From Atrina japonica (taxonomy: Eukaryota; Mollusca; Bivalvia; Pterioida; Pinnidae), in contig BROG01000240.1 in NCBI GenBank assembly GCA_030159075.1, positions 726,501-790,500 of the forward strand: a stretch of 64,000 nt of DNA. The letters run 5' to 3'. Position 1 is the stretch's first letter, and each line of letters opens with the position of its first letter. The notes below the pieces were generated by a model. The model was not told the origin of the DNA and did not search any database. It was given only the letters and a program-made list of their open reading frames with translations. This document shows, one piece after another, positions 1 through 12,308 of this stretch. Made by a program: the position numbers and the translations under genes.

Positions 1-540
1 CAGAGATTGATAGAGAGATAGACAGCCAAATAAACACATATATACATGTGTGTCCTAATTACAGGTATGACTCATTCACACATTAATGACACCTCAAATC
101 TCACTTTTTTATATAAATGTGCTTGTGCATATTGCATACTACAGAGTGTGAACATGAAATTTAAATATGAAAACATGTCCTTGTATTTATGTTCCTTTAT
201 AAACACTTCAAATATAATATTACAATAAGCATGCTGCAACAACAAATATAAAATGACTCATTCAGTTGAGTTTTTTCCTCATTTTAAAGCCCCTGTCAAA
301 ATCTGCATTTACTTTAAACAAATTTACCTGGCAACGGCTGGGTTACTTTAAATAGGCCTACTGGTAGGCCTACTTAATGAGTGCCTATATATTTGAGTTT
401 TATTTGCATATTATTCTGTATTTTGAGAATTGAATTTGGAAAAAGCTCATAAACTGCTAACATTTTATTTAAAATTTGAAATGTAAAATTCAAATATCTA
501 TCTTTCCAGAAAGATTCATCTGCAAAGTTTTAATGTTGAA

Positions 541-640
541 TAAATATATATATATGCATATATATATACATATATATATATATATATGCCTGTGTGTTTG
601 TGTGTGTGTATGAGAGGGAGAGAGAAAGAGAGATTCATTT
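541..640. repeat. Compound microsatellite (TA)n-(TG)n-(GA)n
   Basis: A run of alternating T and A with two TATGCATA interruptions passes into TG-rich and then GAGA-rich sequence. This is a simple compound microsatellite with no coding content. Confidence 0.9.
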
Positions 641-660
641 GCACTGTGGACTGATCACTA

Positions 661-849
661 TACAATCAAACTTGCATTATACGCCACCTCTGTATAAAGA
701 GTACCTACCTATAAAGATCATTCAAAAATATCCTTTGTAAAATTTTTTTAGTGAATAAACCTCTTTATTAAGACCACCTGTCTATAAAGGCTACTTTTGG
801 CTGTTCCTTTGAGTGGCTAAGTGGCCTTTAAAGACAAATTTAACTGTAC
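661..849. mobile_element. Flow-type inverted-repeat element, copy 1
   Basis: The left end reads TACAATCAAACTTGC and the right end closes with TTTAACTGTA, its imperfect inverted complement. Inside, motifs such as TAAAGACCACCTGTCTATAA recur. The same architecture is seen at 8.04, 15.53, 19.16, 30.06 and 56.38 kb, with a one-ended copy at 20.6 kb. It is about 190 bp and has no reading frame. I infer a non-autonomous inverted-repeat (MITE-like) family; the superfamily is unknown. Confidence 0.6.
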
Positions 850-2100
850 AATGAAAATTCAAAGATCTTATAAAACATTAAAAGATATACAAAATATGTA
901 TTTTTTCAATAGATTGTCCAAAGACACACAAAATATAACTTGCTTTATATAAGCATTCTTGTTTTAGACTTATCTTTTCCATTTAGTGTGTAACAATGAA
1001 AATTAGAAACAATTCTATGCATCACAGCAGATATTTACAACTGAAATTTTGTTCATATCTCACAGCTACACTACATCAGTATACATGTCTAGGTGTGTCT
1101 TGTTGCCTAGCAACCAAATGTTTATAAAACTGAATATCTATTTTATAAAAAAAAATTAGTAAACATGTTTAAGATAAATAAATAGATCCATAAACTTACT
1201 TTCAGAAGTCTTTGTGGTAATTAGATAATAGCACAGAAGTTATGAATTAATAATACTCTTTCCTATGTATCCATAGGTTTGTTTTTGTACCTCTCTCTCT
1301 CTCTCTCTCTCTCTCTCAGACAGATAAGATAGTTCTAAGTACAAATTTGATATATGTTTGACAAGATGTAAATAAGAAAGCTTTGTTTGATAATTCAGTT
1401 ATTTAAGTGAGATGTTATACACTTCATATATTGTGATTTCTGTAATTCAATAACACAGCAATAATTCAGGTGGACTTTAGAAAAAACTTGAACATGCAAA
1501 ATTAACATACATGAAATACTTCAAAGTTATTTTACCAGATCTGTTATTGATCCATAAATTTATTTCTGCAATTGACGAGTCTCATCTGTCAACAAGCTGC
1601 TAATGTGCAGCAGATGCTTGCATACACTTTCAAAAGAAATTGACGTATTGCTGAGAGAGAGTGTGGTGCAGTAATATTTAATATTAAATGAATTTAAAGC
1701 TCAATATTGTATAGCTAAGTTTAAAGCTTAACATTCATCATACATGAACACATATGCATCTAAATGCAGCTAGTTTCAATACATTGTCCTGTCATTGTAT
1801 AGTTCTCATTGGAAATTCAGAACTCATGTTTTTTTCTAGTGTTTTTTTTTTTGTAAATTATGCTGATTTTGATATAATATAAGTAAAATGTAAAACAAAT
1901 TTGTAAAAAAAAACTGCACAGTCTAGACATTGTGATAATTGGTCTGGCTGGGTTGAAGTGTAGGTAAGATGTGCTAACATAGTAAAAGTGGAAATAGTCT
2001 GCTGCTGACATTACAAGTGACATTTTGTTGGTGCCATCATTATGTACAATATTCTGTAATTCAAATCTAAATCTACTTTGTGCTATGAGGCTACAGGAGG
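850..2100. other. AT-rich unique sequence, no gene seen
   Basis: Contains a (CT)n run at 1291-1317 and poly-A/T tracts. The only reading frame above 60 codons (minus strand, 1817-2023) is low-complexity with poly-Lys/Asn and no recognisable domain. No RNA gene or clear mobile element was recognised. Confidence 0.6.
1291..1317. repeat. (CT)n microsatellite
   Basis: Uninterrupted CT dinucleotide run of about 13 units. Confidence 0.95.
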
Positions 2101-2109
2101 ATTCTCTTC

Positions 2110-2540
2110 TAGATGTCAGAATCTAAAACATTCTGTTTATGACATCAAAAGCTGTAGCATTCTGTACTTGTCATTGAAAGATATAACATTCTGTTGTTCC
2201 CACCAAAAAATATTTTTATTGTTGAAATCAAAAGCTACATCATTATGTTGTTAACATGATAAGTTACGGCTGTTGTTCCCGCCAAAAGATATTGTTGCTG
2301 TTGACATCAAAAGAGATGGCATTCTGTTCTTGACATCAAGAGCTACATCATTATGCTGTTGACATCAAAAGAAATAGTATTCTGTTGTTGACATCAAAAG
2401 CATATTTCACATTTCATTATGTTGTTGACATCAAAAGTTACAACTGTTGTTGACATCAAAAGCTATGATGTTCCTTGTTAACATCAAAAGCTAAGACCTT
2501 CTGTTGTTGACATCTTAAAAAACAACATGTAGGTGACATC
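2110..2540. repeat. Degenerate array around TTGACATCAAAAGCTA
   Basis: The phrase TTCTGTTGTTGACATCAAAA recurs about a dozen times at irregular spacing, with diverged copies (TGACATCAAAAGCTGTAG, TTGACATCAAGAGCTACATC). Spacing is mostly 25-45 bp. It is an old tandem array with many substitutions and indels, not coding. Confidence 0.75.
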
Positions 2541-3410
2541 CAAGAGACAGCTACAGCTTCAGATGTCCTACACAATATATAATATTAAATGTTCTCCAGA
2601 TGTTTACAACAGTACCAACCTTTCTGCCACTGAAATGTGGTCTTTCAACAAAGGTGATCTCTCAAGAGGTTTTATTTGCTGTAAAGGATTGTTTAATAGT
2701 ATTGTATTCTGATTGTGGACTGGAGTTGCATTAAAATATATTCATGATGGACAACATTTGACATCTTCTTCTGGGAAATCATGACCATCTTTGACAGTGC
2801 TCTCTATCCTCCATTGACAGTTAAAGGTCACTTTGATGACAATATTGATACCATGGGACTATCAATTTCAAATGAAGCCAAGACCACTTTCCCTCAGAAA
2901 TTCTTAGATATATTTCAGAGCATTAATGGCTTTTTATATTCCATTGAAGTTGATGATATCGCTTGAACAGCAACTTGATCATAAATGACTCAAAAGTATG
3001 CAAAAGTGTGATAAATCCATCAAAATAAGGTGGTGTAAAACAACTGCAACCTACATCAATGAAATAAACATCTGAATGATTAGTGCAGTCTGCATACCAT
3101 TGTAATTACTACAAAACAACCAGTTTATTGACTTTGTTTACAAGTTTCCATGGTTACTACATATTGTAGTAAAACAGAAACCAATAGTTTATCATATGCA
3201 AAAACCATTTTATCATCAGACGCCACAAGTTTCAAGGCTTTAGTTTATGATTTTTTTGTTTTCTGCAGATATCTAGGAAAAATACCCCCAAAATTTTAAC
3301 CCTGTGGATTAATTGTCTATGTTTAAAAATCAAAATAAAGTATTTGTTGGACAATCACTACCACCTCTATAAAAAACATTGTTTGTGGAACACAAGATGT
3401 TGTATTTAAA
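2541..3410. other. Unique sequence between arrays
   Basis: A 61-codon frame at 2781-2966 on the plus strand starts soon after the degenerate array. It has no recognisable domain, and no splice context was identified. Otherwise AT-rich DNA with no detected element. Confidence 0.5.
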
Positions 3411-3412
3411 TT

Positions 3413-6250
3413 ATAGTATGATACACATGGCTCTGATATAATGCAATAGAGATTGATACACATAGTGAAGTATATAACACTGGGTGTGATACACATGGTG
3501 TAATATATCACACTGAGTGATACACATGGTGTAATATATCACACTGAGTGTGATACACATGGTGTAATATATCACACTGGGTGTGATACACATAGTGAAG
3601 TATATAACACTGGGTGTGATACACATGGTGTAATATATCACACTGGATGTGATACACAAGGTGTAATATATCACACTGGATGTGATACACAAGGTGTAAT
3701 ATATCACACTGGGTGTGATACACATAGTGAAGTATATAACACTGGGTGTGATACACATGGTGTAATATATCACACTGAGTGTGATACACATGGTGTAATA
3801 TATCACACTGGATGTGATACACATGGTGAAGTATATAACACTGGGTGTGATACACATGGTGTAATATATCACACTGGATGTGATACACATGGTGTAATAT
3901 ATCACACTGGATGTGATATACATGGTGAAGTATATAACACTGGGTGTGATACACATGGTGTAATATATCACACTGGAAGTGATGCACATGGTGTAATATA
4001 TCACACTGGATGTGATATACATGGTGAAGTATATAACACTGGATGTGATACACATGGTGTAATATATCACACTGGATGTGATACACAAGGTGTAATATAT
4101 CACACTGGATGTGATACACAAGGTGTAATATATCACACTGGATGTGATACACAAGGTGTAATATATCACACTGGGTGATACACATAGTGAAGTATAAAAC
4201 ACTGGGTGTGATACACATGGTGTAATATATCACACTGGATGTGATACACATGGTGTAAGTATATCACACTGGATGTGATATACATGGTGAAGTATATAAC
4301 ACTGGGTGTGATACACATGGTGTAATATATCACACTGGAAGTGATGCACATGGTGTAAATATATCACACTGGATGTGATATACATGGTGAAGTATATAAC
4401 ACATGGTGATACACATGGTGTAATATATCACACTGGATGTGATACACAAGGTGTAATATATCACACTGGATGTGATACACACGGTGTAATATGTCACACT
4501 GGATGTGATACACAAGGTGTAATATATCACACTGGGTGTGATACACATAGTGAAGTATATAACACTGGGTGTGATACACATGGTGTAATATATCACACTG
4601 GAAGTGATGCACATGGTGTAATATATCACACTGGATGTGATACACAAGGTGTAATATATCACACTGGATGTGATACACATGGTGAAGTATATAACACTGG
4701 ATGTGATACACATGGTGTAATATATCACACTGGATGTGATACACAAGGTGTAATATATCACACTGGATGTGATACACAAGGTGTAATATATCACACTGGG
4801 TGTGATACACATAGTGAAGTATATAACACTGGGTGTGATACACATGGTGTAATATATCACACTGGATGTGATACACATGGTGTAATATATCACACTGGAT
4901 GTGATATACATGGTGAAGTATATAACACTGGGTGTGATACACAAGGTGTAATATATCACACTGGGTGTGATACACATAGTGAAGTATATAACACTGGGTG
5001 TGATACACATGGTGTAATATATCACACTGGAAGTGATGCACATGGTGTAATATATCACACTGGATGTGATATACATGGTGAAGTATATAACACTGGAGTG
5101 TTGATACACATGGTGTAATATATCACACTGGATGTGATACACAAGGTGTAATATATCACACTGGATGTGATACACAAGGTGTAATATATCACACTGGATG
5201 TGATACACAAGGTGTAATATATCACACTGGGTGTGATACACATAGTAGAAGTATATAACACTGGGGTGTGATACACATGGTGTAATATATCACACTGGAT
5301 GTGATACACATGGTGTAATATATCACACTGGATGTGATATACATGGTGAAGTATATAACACTGGGTGTGATACACATGGTGTAATATATCACACTGGAAG
5401 TGATGCACATGGTGTAATATATCACACTGGATGTGATATACATGGTGAAGTATATAACACTGGATGTGATACACATGGTGTAATATATCACACTGGATGT
5501 GATACACAAGGTGTAATTTATCACACTGGATGTGATACACAAGGTGTAATATGTCACACTGGATGTGATACACAAGGTGTAATATATCACACTGGGTGTG
5601 ATACACATAGTGAAGTATATAACACTGGGTGTGATACACATGGTGTAATATATCACACTGGAAGTGATGCACATGGTGTAATATATCACACTGGATGTGA
5701 TACACAAGGTGTAATATATCACACTGAGTGTGATACACATGGTGAAGTATATAACACTGGATGTGATACACATGGTGTAATATATCACACTGGAAGTGAT
5801 GCACATGGTGTAATATATCACACTGGATGTGATACACATGGTGAAGTATATAACACTGGATATGATACACATGGTGTAATATGTCACACTGGATGTGATA
5901 CACAAGGTGTAATATATCACACTGGGTGTGATACACATAGTGAAGTATATAATAACACTGGGTGTGATACACATGGTGTAATATATCACACTGGATGTGA
6001 TACACAAGGTGTAATATATCACACTGGATGTGATAGAAATGGTGAAGTATATAACACTGGGTGTGATACACATGGTGTAATATATCACACTGAGTGTGAA
6101 ACACATGGTGTAATATATCACACTGGATGTGATACACATGGTGAAGTGTACCACACTGGGAGTGACACACAAGGTGAAGTATATCACACTGATTGTGATA
6201 CACAAGGTGAAGTATATCACAGGTTTTGATACACATGATACAGTTTATTA
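3413..6250. repeat. 33-bp satellite, about 85 units
   Basis: Units of 33 bp built on GTGATACACATGGTGTAATA followed by TATCACACTGG. Each unit carries internal inverted motifs (GTGATA with TATCAC, GTGT with ACAC). Several unit types alternate: one with CACAAGGTGTAA, one with CACATAGTGAAG followed by TATAACAC, one with GATATACATGGTGAAG and one with AGTGATGCACATGG. They recur in similar order, indicating higher-order repeats. Because 33 is divisible by three and units seldom contain stops, open frames of 220-400 codons appear in several frames and on both strands; none is a credible gene. The outer units (about 3413-3480 and after 6120) are the most diverged. Confidence 0.97.
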
Positions 6251-6706
6251 CTTTTGGGTGCAATACACTAAGGATGGTTTATAACAACAGAGTGCCACTT
6301 TTTACTGTATTCAGATAAGAAGTAATGTTCCATATACATGTCTATATTTTTGGGGTGATTTTGAAATTACAGTATTTGAGAATATTTCAGCCATATATTG
6401 GTGATCTTTTTATCTACTTACACATATTCTGATTTGTAGAAAATGACTGTTTCAGAATCTCAAAAGTGCTGTATTTTAAAAGAATTCTGTAGTTGAATAT
6501 TTTACCAGTAAATTTATTCTCATGTCCCATGTGATGAAATGGATTACCTGACAATTAGGAAAATCTCCTTTCTACATGGTGGCAATTCTATATGCTTAAT
6601 TATTCTAAAATACTTGAGGTAAACACCTGAATAATGAGAGCACATAATTTATAAAAAAAAAACCTTTAATATCTTTCCTACCTGTACATGGTTCCCACAA
6701 TATGAG
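6251..6706. other. Unique AT-rich spacer
   Basis: Nothing recognisable on either strand beyond homopolymer A tracts. Confidence 0.5.
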
Positions 6707-6980
6707 GTTTACCTGCAGACCAGGTACATACATAGTTGACAGGTATCAATTACAATAATTAAGGTATAATAATTTGATCACACTGAATGTGATAGAATTA
6801 TTTTGATAACAAAAATGCAATATTTATGTATAATTTATAAAAATGTTATTAGGTTAACCTGTAGACCAGATATATACAAAGGCAACAGGTATTTGTTACA
6901 ATAACTAAGGTATAATAATTTGATCGCAGTATATGTGACAAGAATTAATTTGATAACATGAATACAATATGTATTACTTG
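6707..6980. repeat. Two-copy tandem duplication, 146-bp step
   Basis: Both copies contain ACCTG(C/T)AGACCAG, then AGGTATAATAATTTGATC, then a diverged GTGAxA...ATTTTGATAACA stretch. They start at 6707 and 6853 and are diverged by point changes and small indels, so the event is not recent. Confidence 0.75.
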
Positions 6981-8035
6981 CACTCTGAAGAGTTCACACA
7001 AGCAAACAGCAAATAGTGTAATTATACCAAAACTGGTTTTTGTGTTTTCGATGTTGCACCTTAATGTTTACATTGCTGAATCAACAGTGCACCATTGTTC
7101 TCTTTGATACTCAAATGTCACATTACACTTAAGGGTTCTCTTCACTGATTGAACTGCTACCTGTAGGTAGTACAATGTCAAAATTTTATTTTGTACTTTT
7201 GGTAATTAGGCCTACATGATGTGTCTTAAGGGGTCAATGAGTTAAATATGTGTAATAAAGTTACTCGATATAATGTTACAACAATAACCCCTCCCCCCCC
7301 CCTTTTTTGATCCTATATAGTGTAGTTTAAACAATATTAAATGTTCCTTCAGGTTTATTTCATTCCTATATAGATCTTTATCCAGGGTCTAGTAGTGACT
7401 GATTGAAAAAACAAATGGATTTGCAAACTTTTCTGACAAGTTGTAAAACGCCCTTATCAGACTGACGATGATTGAGATCCATCAGTACCACCATTAGGTG
7501 TCAGCATCTAAAGCCATGATAAAACCGATTCTCTAGAAGTTTCTACATGAATTTGGAAGAAAGATGGTTTATCTAATCCCAAATAAAACACAGTACCTGC
7601 AGAGAATCTAAACTCAAACAGGAACTATCAATGAAGTTTTCTGTGTTCTTTGCAAGACAGGAACGGTTTTTATCTATCATCTTTGTTTACTTGTATCTTT
7701 CCCAATTAGCAAGAACAAACCCTAGGCTCACAACAGCATCCTGTGAACACATAACATAATGGTCAGGTAAAAAACGTGTGAGGTATCAGAAGAAAATGTT
7801 CACCTACCAATAGTTTTTTCTATGTCGACAGATATCAAATCATATGTGTGATATTGATTACTCTTGTCAATAGCATTCATTTATTTATTTCTTACAGTAT
7901 TCCACCTGCATTTCATGATAACCATGTTAGAATTCAAATTCTTTTTCATACTTAGCACTGTAACACGGAAACTCGGTGAAAGCAATGAATTGATCATGAA
8001 CTTTTGAAATCGATTATTGGAATCGGGATTGGTAA
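6981..8035. other. Unique sequence with a fragment of the 91-bp palindromic element
   Basis: At 7221-7245 the phrase AAGGGGTCAATGAGTTAA matches one end of the 91-bp TTAA-bounded family. A C-rich tract lies at 7290-7301. No gene was recognised; the 63-codon minus frame at 7881-8072 runs into the adjoining inverted-repeat element. Confidence 0.5.
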
Positions 8036-8197
8036 TTAAACTGACCACCTTGCTTAGCAGACCACCCCACATTTCAGATCATAAATTTCCATTTCTAGAA
8101 TTGCGTGCCATATACACAACCTCATTTAACAGAACCCCATAATCATATCACTCTGAGTCAGTCAGTAAGGTGGTCTTGATAGCAAGGTTCAACTGTA
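8036..8197. mobile_element. Flow-type inverted-repeat element, copy 2
   Basis: Left part has CTGACCACCTTGCTTAGCAG and the right end AAGGTGGTCTTGATAGCAAG followed by TTCAACTGTA. The two ends are inverted complements around the GACCACCTTG core. This is a diverged member of the family at 661-849. Confidence 0.5.
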
Positions 8198-8204
8198 TTT
8201 TGAT

Positions 8205-8545
8205 TCCTGCATGGTGGCAGAGTTTCTTAGACCATTGTACTTGCAAGTAGACAGTTCCAGGTTCAATTCTTGGTGTAGGGTCATGTATTATCTTTGACAT
8301 TTAAAAAGGTATTTATTCCCTTTGCCAAGCACTAGGCACGAGATGTGAAGGTCATGGATCTTTCAAATGAAACCTGAAGTCCTGTACTTCAGCAATCATG
8401 GCATGTTTAAGAACCCTCACTGCATCGGGGTTCGTCTATAGCACAAGTCAAAGTTTGTGGCACAACCCTTTAGCTGCTGATGTCTCCAAATAAGTGAAAA
8501 AAAATTCTTGACAGAATGTAAAACAAAAACAACAACAACAACAAA
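8205..8545 (+). mobile_element. tRNA-derived SINE, Ala-like head
   Basis: The head at 8210-8275 resembles a tRNA: a diverged box A, an anticodon-like ACTTGCAAGT loop and a box B form GGTTCAATTCT. The body contains AAGAACCCTCACTGCATCGG, the motif shared by most SINEs in this window. The 3' part carries ATGTCTCCAAATAAGTG and TTCTTGACAG and ends in a CAACAACAA tail. Pol III retroposition is inferred from family architecture; the copy is diverged and probably inactive. Confidence 0.7.
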
Positions 8546-8569
8546 TACATCTTTACAGATTTTATTTGA

Positions 8570-9222
8570 TGACTCTCACACTCATTTACACGTTAATTAT
8601 ATTTGCTTAAAAAATGAATGATGGGTCATTTGATGAATGGCATCAGACATACATGAATCATCTGAAAGTTGATACTTTAGGCTAAAAATCCACACTCACT
8701 GAAATGAGCAAGAATATTAGTAAAACTGATGGATGCTCCCCAAACTGCATCAAAGCAATGAAGGAATCCATCAGATAGGAAACTCATAATTTTAAATGTT
8801 TGAGAGATATGAGCTCAAACATACAGACAGACACGGCAGAAACAACATGCCCCTCTGAAAATTTTTGGGGAGCATTAAAAATTCTGTTCCTCATTGAATT
8901 CTCCCTAGCAAGGGGCCAGTTGACCAAGGTCCGATGACACTTGTAAATAGTGGCAGAGATATGTCTCAGCCTCATCCGGGGAATACCCTCATGATTAAAA
9001 TTTTCTCTTTCTCTGCCCTCTCCATCCTTTCCAAGGTAAAATTTCTCAATAAAAAATCTCATTGTGATGTGAAATTTAGGAAAATTATTTGAAAAGTAAG
9101 GGCAGGGGATTCGGATGAGATAATAATGCTTAAGGAATCACTGTATAATGTTTATTCTAATCTTGACATTATCTTGTCCAAAATTTAACATTTGTAACCT
9201 TGTGGGGTTTTTTTTTTTGGTA

Positions 9223-9264
<42 letters not shown>

Positions 9265-9672
9265 TGACATTGACAGTTTTGTTCTTTTTCTTGATAATCA
9301 ACAGGTGGCCTCCTGTTACAGAAAATCTGCATATCTATGTAATTTAAAGACAAATTATTTTGAAAATTTTCTATCTTACGACAATCATCCTAGCAACTTC
9401 TCTATCATTTGAAGACTATGTAATGTGTGTGATGATCCTTAATTATGCAGCTAATCTGCACAACAGATGGTAAAGCTAGCACTAAGAAACTAGTATAAAA
9501 AATAACATAAAAAAACATGTACTACCAAGCTTATTTCAACATGTTTTGTTTACAAAACTTCCATGGAAACTAACCAAAATCATAAGATAGTTATGTAGAC
9601 ATATCTGGCATATCACCACTATACATTATGTTGTATTTGCGTAGTGCCGACTATCTGTAAGTTCTAACACAG
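8570..9672. other. Unique sequence, no gene seen
   Basis: Includes a (CT)n tract at about 9229-9262. Short minus-strand frames at 8784-9062 and 9138-9353 carry no recognisable domain; the second reads Arg/Glu from the CT tract. Confidence 0.5.
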
Positions 9673-9822
9673 TATCATAACTTGGGATACATCACAGCTT
9701 TGCGAGTTCTGATCGCTGCCAAAAGTGTGTATGTGATCGGTGGATGTTATACTGCTCCTCCGCTTCTTATACTACTGCTCTGCTTCATACTACTCCCTTG
9801 TTACTTCTGGTGGTCCTGAAAG
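9673..9822 (+). other. Candidate exon (doubtful)
   Basis: A segment noticeably richer in G+C than its surroundings ends in a strong donor, CTGAAAG then GTAAGTC (GT at 9823). It follows TTCTAACACAG, a branch-point-like sequence plus AG but with little pyrimidine tract. One frame is open for 48 codons from 9673 to a TGA at 9817-9819 and contains a membrane-like stretch, PPLLILLLCFILLPCYFWW. A second frame reads openly through the donor. The TACTGCTC / TACTACTG self-similarity inside it could equally make this a decayed minisatellite. No family was recognised. Confidence 0.2.
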
Positions 9823-10164
9823 GTAAGTCAAAAACTCTCATATTTCTGATCTGCAAGTGATCAATTTAAAATTGATTAGTGTAATAGAAACTTATTACCA
9901 TGTCAGTTGTGTTTACCGGAATTACATTTTCAGCTTACAGAAACTTAAAACAAATCCCTCATTGTATATATGATTCAGGTACTTGAACTTCAAATTTTGT
10001 TTACATGGAATTGTAAACTGATTTGTTTGTCTATAAATCACTCTTAATGTACTTACTAATCAACAACGCTAATGTATTGACAACTCAACAAGCCAAATGT
10101 TAAGATACAGAGGACAAATTAATAAATAATTATAAAAACAACACTTAAGTGATGTATTCTACAG
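9823..10164. other. Unique AT-rich sequence
   Basis: Nothing recognisable on either strand. Confidence 0.5.
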
Positions 10165-10462
10165 AAAAAAAAACAAGAACTTGTAGTATGTTTAAACTTG
10201 TAGAAACACTGTAAGAAAGCAAGTTCTCAGTAAGGTATCTTAAATGACACTGTGATGTTGTGTGTTTATTCTAACTTTATGGTTCACTGTATAAAAAAAA
10301 AACCGAAAAAAAAAACCAAAAATACAGTGAGTTCTTAGTCCGGTACCTCATAACTGCCTGATACCATATGTTCCAACTTGTAGAAACATGATAAGTGAAT
10401 ATGAGTTCTCAGCAAAGTAACTTGCAGTGTGTTCCACCAAATACCCATTGGAAATTTGTGTG

Positions 10463-10912
10463 TGTGTAAATTACCCCCATATACCAGTCACACAGTTGTG
10501 CTAAGACCTATACCAGTCACAGTTGTGCTAAGACACATACCAGTCACACAATTGTACTAAGACACATACCAGTCACACAGTTGTGCTAAGACACATACCA
10601 GTCACACAATTGTGCTAAGACATATACCAGTCACACAGTTGTGCTAAGACATATACCAGTCACACAGTTGTGCTAAGACATATACCAGTCACACAGTTGT
10701 GCTAAGACATATACCATTCACACAGTTGTGCTAAGACATATACCATTCACACAGTTGTGCTAAGACATATACCAGTCACACATTTGTGCTAAGACATATA
10801 CCAGTCAACAGTTGTGATAAGACATATACCAGTCACACAGTTGTGCTAAGAATTATTTTTTTATACAGGACTTGTCACAGTAAGGTGTAACAGCATGTAA
10901 AATACTCCCACG
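10463..10912. mobile_element. Dispersed element carrying an expanded 29-bp array
   Basis: Left flank TGTAAATTACCCCCATATAC and right flank ACAGGACTTGTCACAGTAAG are matched at 41793-41898 by an element copy with just one unit (TGTAAATTAACCCCGCATAT ... GAACTGGTCACAGTAAGATG). The family identity is unknown and no reading frame is present. Shared ends with different unit counts are direct sequence evidence of expansion inside the element. Confidence 0.7.
10479..10850. repeat. 29-bp minisatellite, about 13 units
   Basis: The unit combines ACATATACCAGTCACACAG with TTGTGCTAAG. Units are very homogeneous, with variants CATTCACACAG, CACAATTGT and one shortened ACCAGTCAACAG. It lies wholly inside the dispersed element at 10463-10912. 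Confidence 0.95.
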
Positions 10913-11435
10913 CCAAAATATCCATAGTTAAAATGATGTAAAGTTCTCAGTAAAGTAACACACATGGGTGTCACATGTTCCAATTTATAGTAACACTGTA
11001 AAGAAGTGAGTTCTTAGTCAGGCATCTTATTTAACACCATGATGTCATATGTTCCAATTTATAGAAACACTGTAAGGAAGAGAGTTCTTAGTCAGGCATC
11101 TCAATACACTATGATGTCATGTGTTCCAATTTATAGAAACACTGTAAAGAAGAGAATTCTTAGTCAGGCATCTCAATACACTATGTGATGTCATGTAAAC
11201 ACTGTAAAGAAGAGAGTATTTAGTCAGGCATTTCAATACAGTATGATGTCATGTGTTCCAATTTATAGAAACACTGTAAAGAAGAGAGTTCTTAATCAGG
11301 CATCTCAATACACTATGATGTCATGTGTTCTAATTTATAGAAACACTGTAAGGAAAAGAATTCTTAGTCAAGTATCTCATTACACTATGATGTCATGTGT
11401 CCCAGTTCTCAGTAAAATACAATAGTGACACTGTG

Positions 11436-12027
11436 ATGTAGTGTGTACCATTTCTTAGATACACAGTTAAGGCCAATCCAACTTTTTTTTCTATTAAGAG
11501 AAAGCTGACAGATTGGTTTCTATATCATAAAACAAAAACAAAAAACACAAATATCTAGGAAAAAACACAGAACATAGCCCTAAGATGAACAGTTAAGCAT
11601 GTACATTTATTTTCACTACTATGAAAACTATTAAATCATAGATTATTTGAAAGTGTGTGCCAAAGATATGGTTTTTATAAGTTGAATTTTGTTTTTCTCT
11701 TGTTAACAAATCAGAGAAATACATAAATGTGTATTAAATTGGATTTATTCTTTAAAATGTTTTGTGGTTTTTTTTCTGTCGTTTCATAACTTTTTTTTCC
11801 TGATAGAAAGATTTTTTTAAGAACATTTAATTTGTATAAAACATTAAATATTTGACACTTTTAATATAAACAAAAAATCCATTTTGACAGCTTGTATGCG
11901 TTTGATATAAAAACGAGTTGAGAATAAATATTTATATATTCAGATCTATCATTTTTTAAAAATATTTATTGAATTTGGTGAATCAGCATGAATTTAATGA
12001 ATCACCTTGACTTTTAAAGTTGCCTGG
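11436..12027. other. Unique AT-rich sequence
   Basis: Poly-T tracts, no reading frame of note and no repeat recognised. Confidence 0.5.
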
Positions 12028-12308
12028 CATTGTCCAATTTACATAACTTGACGGGGCGGAGTAACCTTTTGAGTATCATACGGATGATTCTACTCACTTT
12101 TCGGTTATGACAAACTTCCGGGGGGAAAACGTTTTACTCCTCACGAGATACTCTATTATGTATGGTGACAAGAAGGAACGATTACTCTAGTCAATGTAAT
12201 ATTAATGTTATGCTTAATTATGCATATGTTATGCTTAAATTTTATCTCGTCCGGGTCAAGAAAGGGTTCACGAGACTCCACTCCGCCAGGTTATATGGAT
12301 TTTACTGT
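12028..12308. mobile_element. GC-ended inverted-repeat element, copy A
   Basis: An element of about 280 bp with imperfect terminal inverted repeats. The left end includes GACGGGGCGGAGTAACC and the right end ACTCCGCCAGGTTATATGG. Internally it shares TGATTCTACTCACTTTTCGG and AAGAAAGGGTTCACGAGACT with a copy in the opposite orientation at 60507-60780. The 111-codon frame at 12162-12497 begins inside it and is not supported as a gene. Inferred to be a non-autonomous DNA transposon. Confidence 0.7.

Larger units (their letters stand above)
10165..11435. repeat. 72-bp array with a nested dispersed element
   Basis: Clear units at 10975-11435 are about 72 bp and contain GATGTCATGTGTTCCAATTT, TATAGAAACACTGTAAAGAA and GAGTTCTTAGTCAGGCATCT, roughly six copies with indels. 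Diverged copies of the same unit occur at 10165-10260 and 10320-10440, on the other side of the 29-bp array. The array was therefore interrupted by, or formed around, the element at 10463-10912. A 60-codon frame at 11243-11425 is a translation of the repeat and not a gene. Confidence 0.85.

Noticed and set aside
3411..6263. Open frames of 225-402 codons on both strands, with a Cys-containing 11-residue repeat
   Set aside because: They are translations of a 33-bp satellite whose units lack stops in several frames; many overlapping frames on both strands are open at once.
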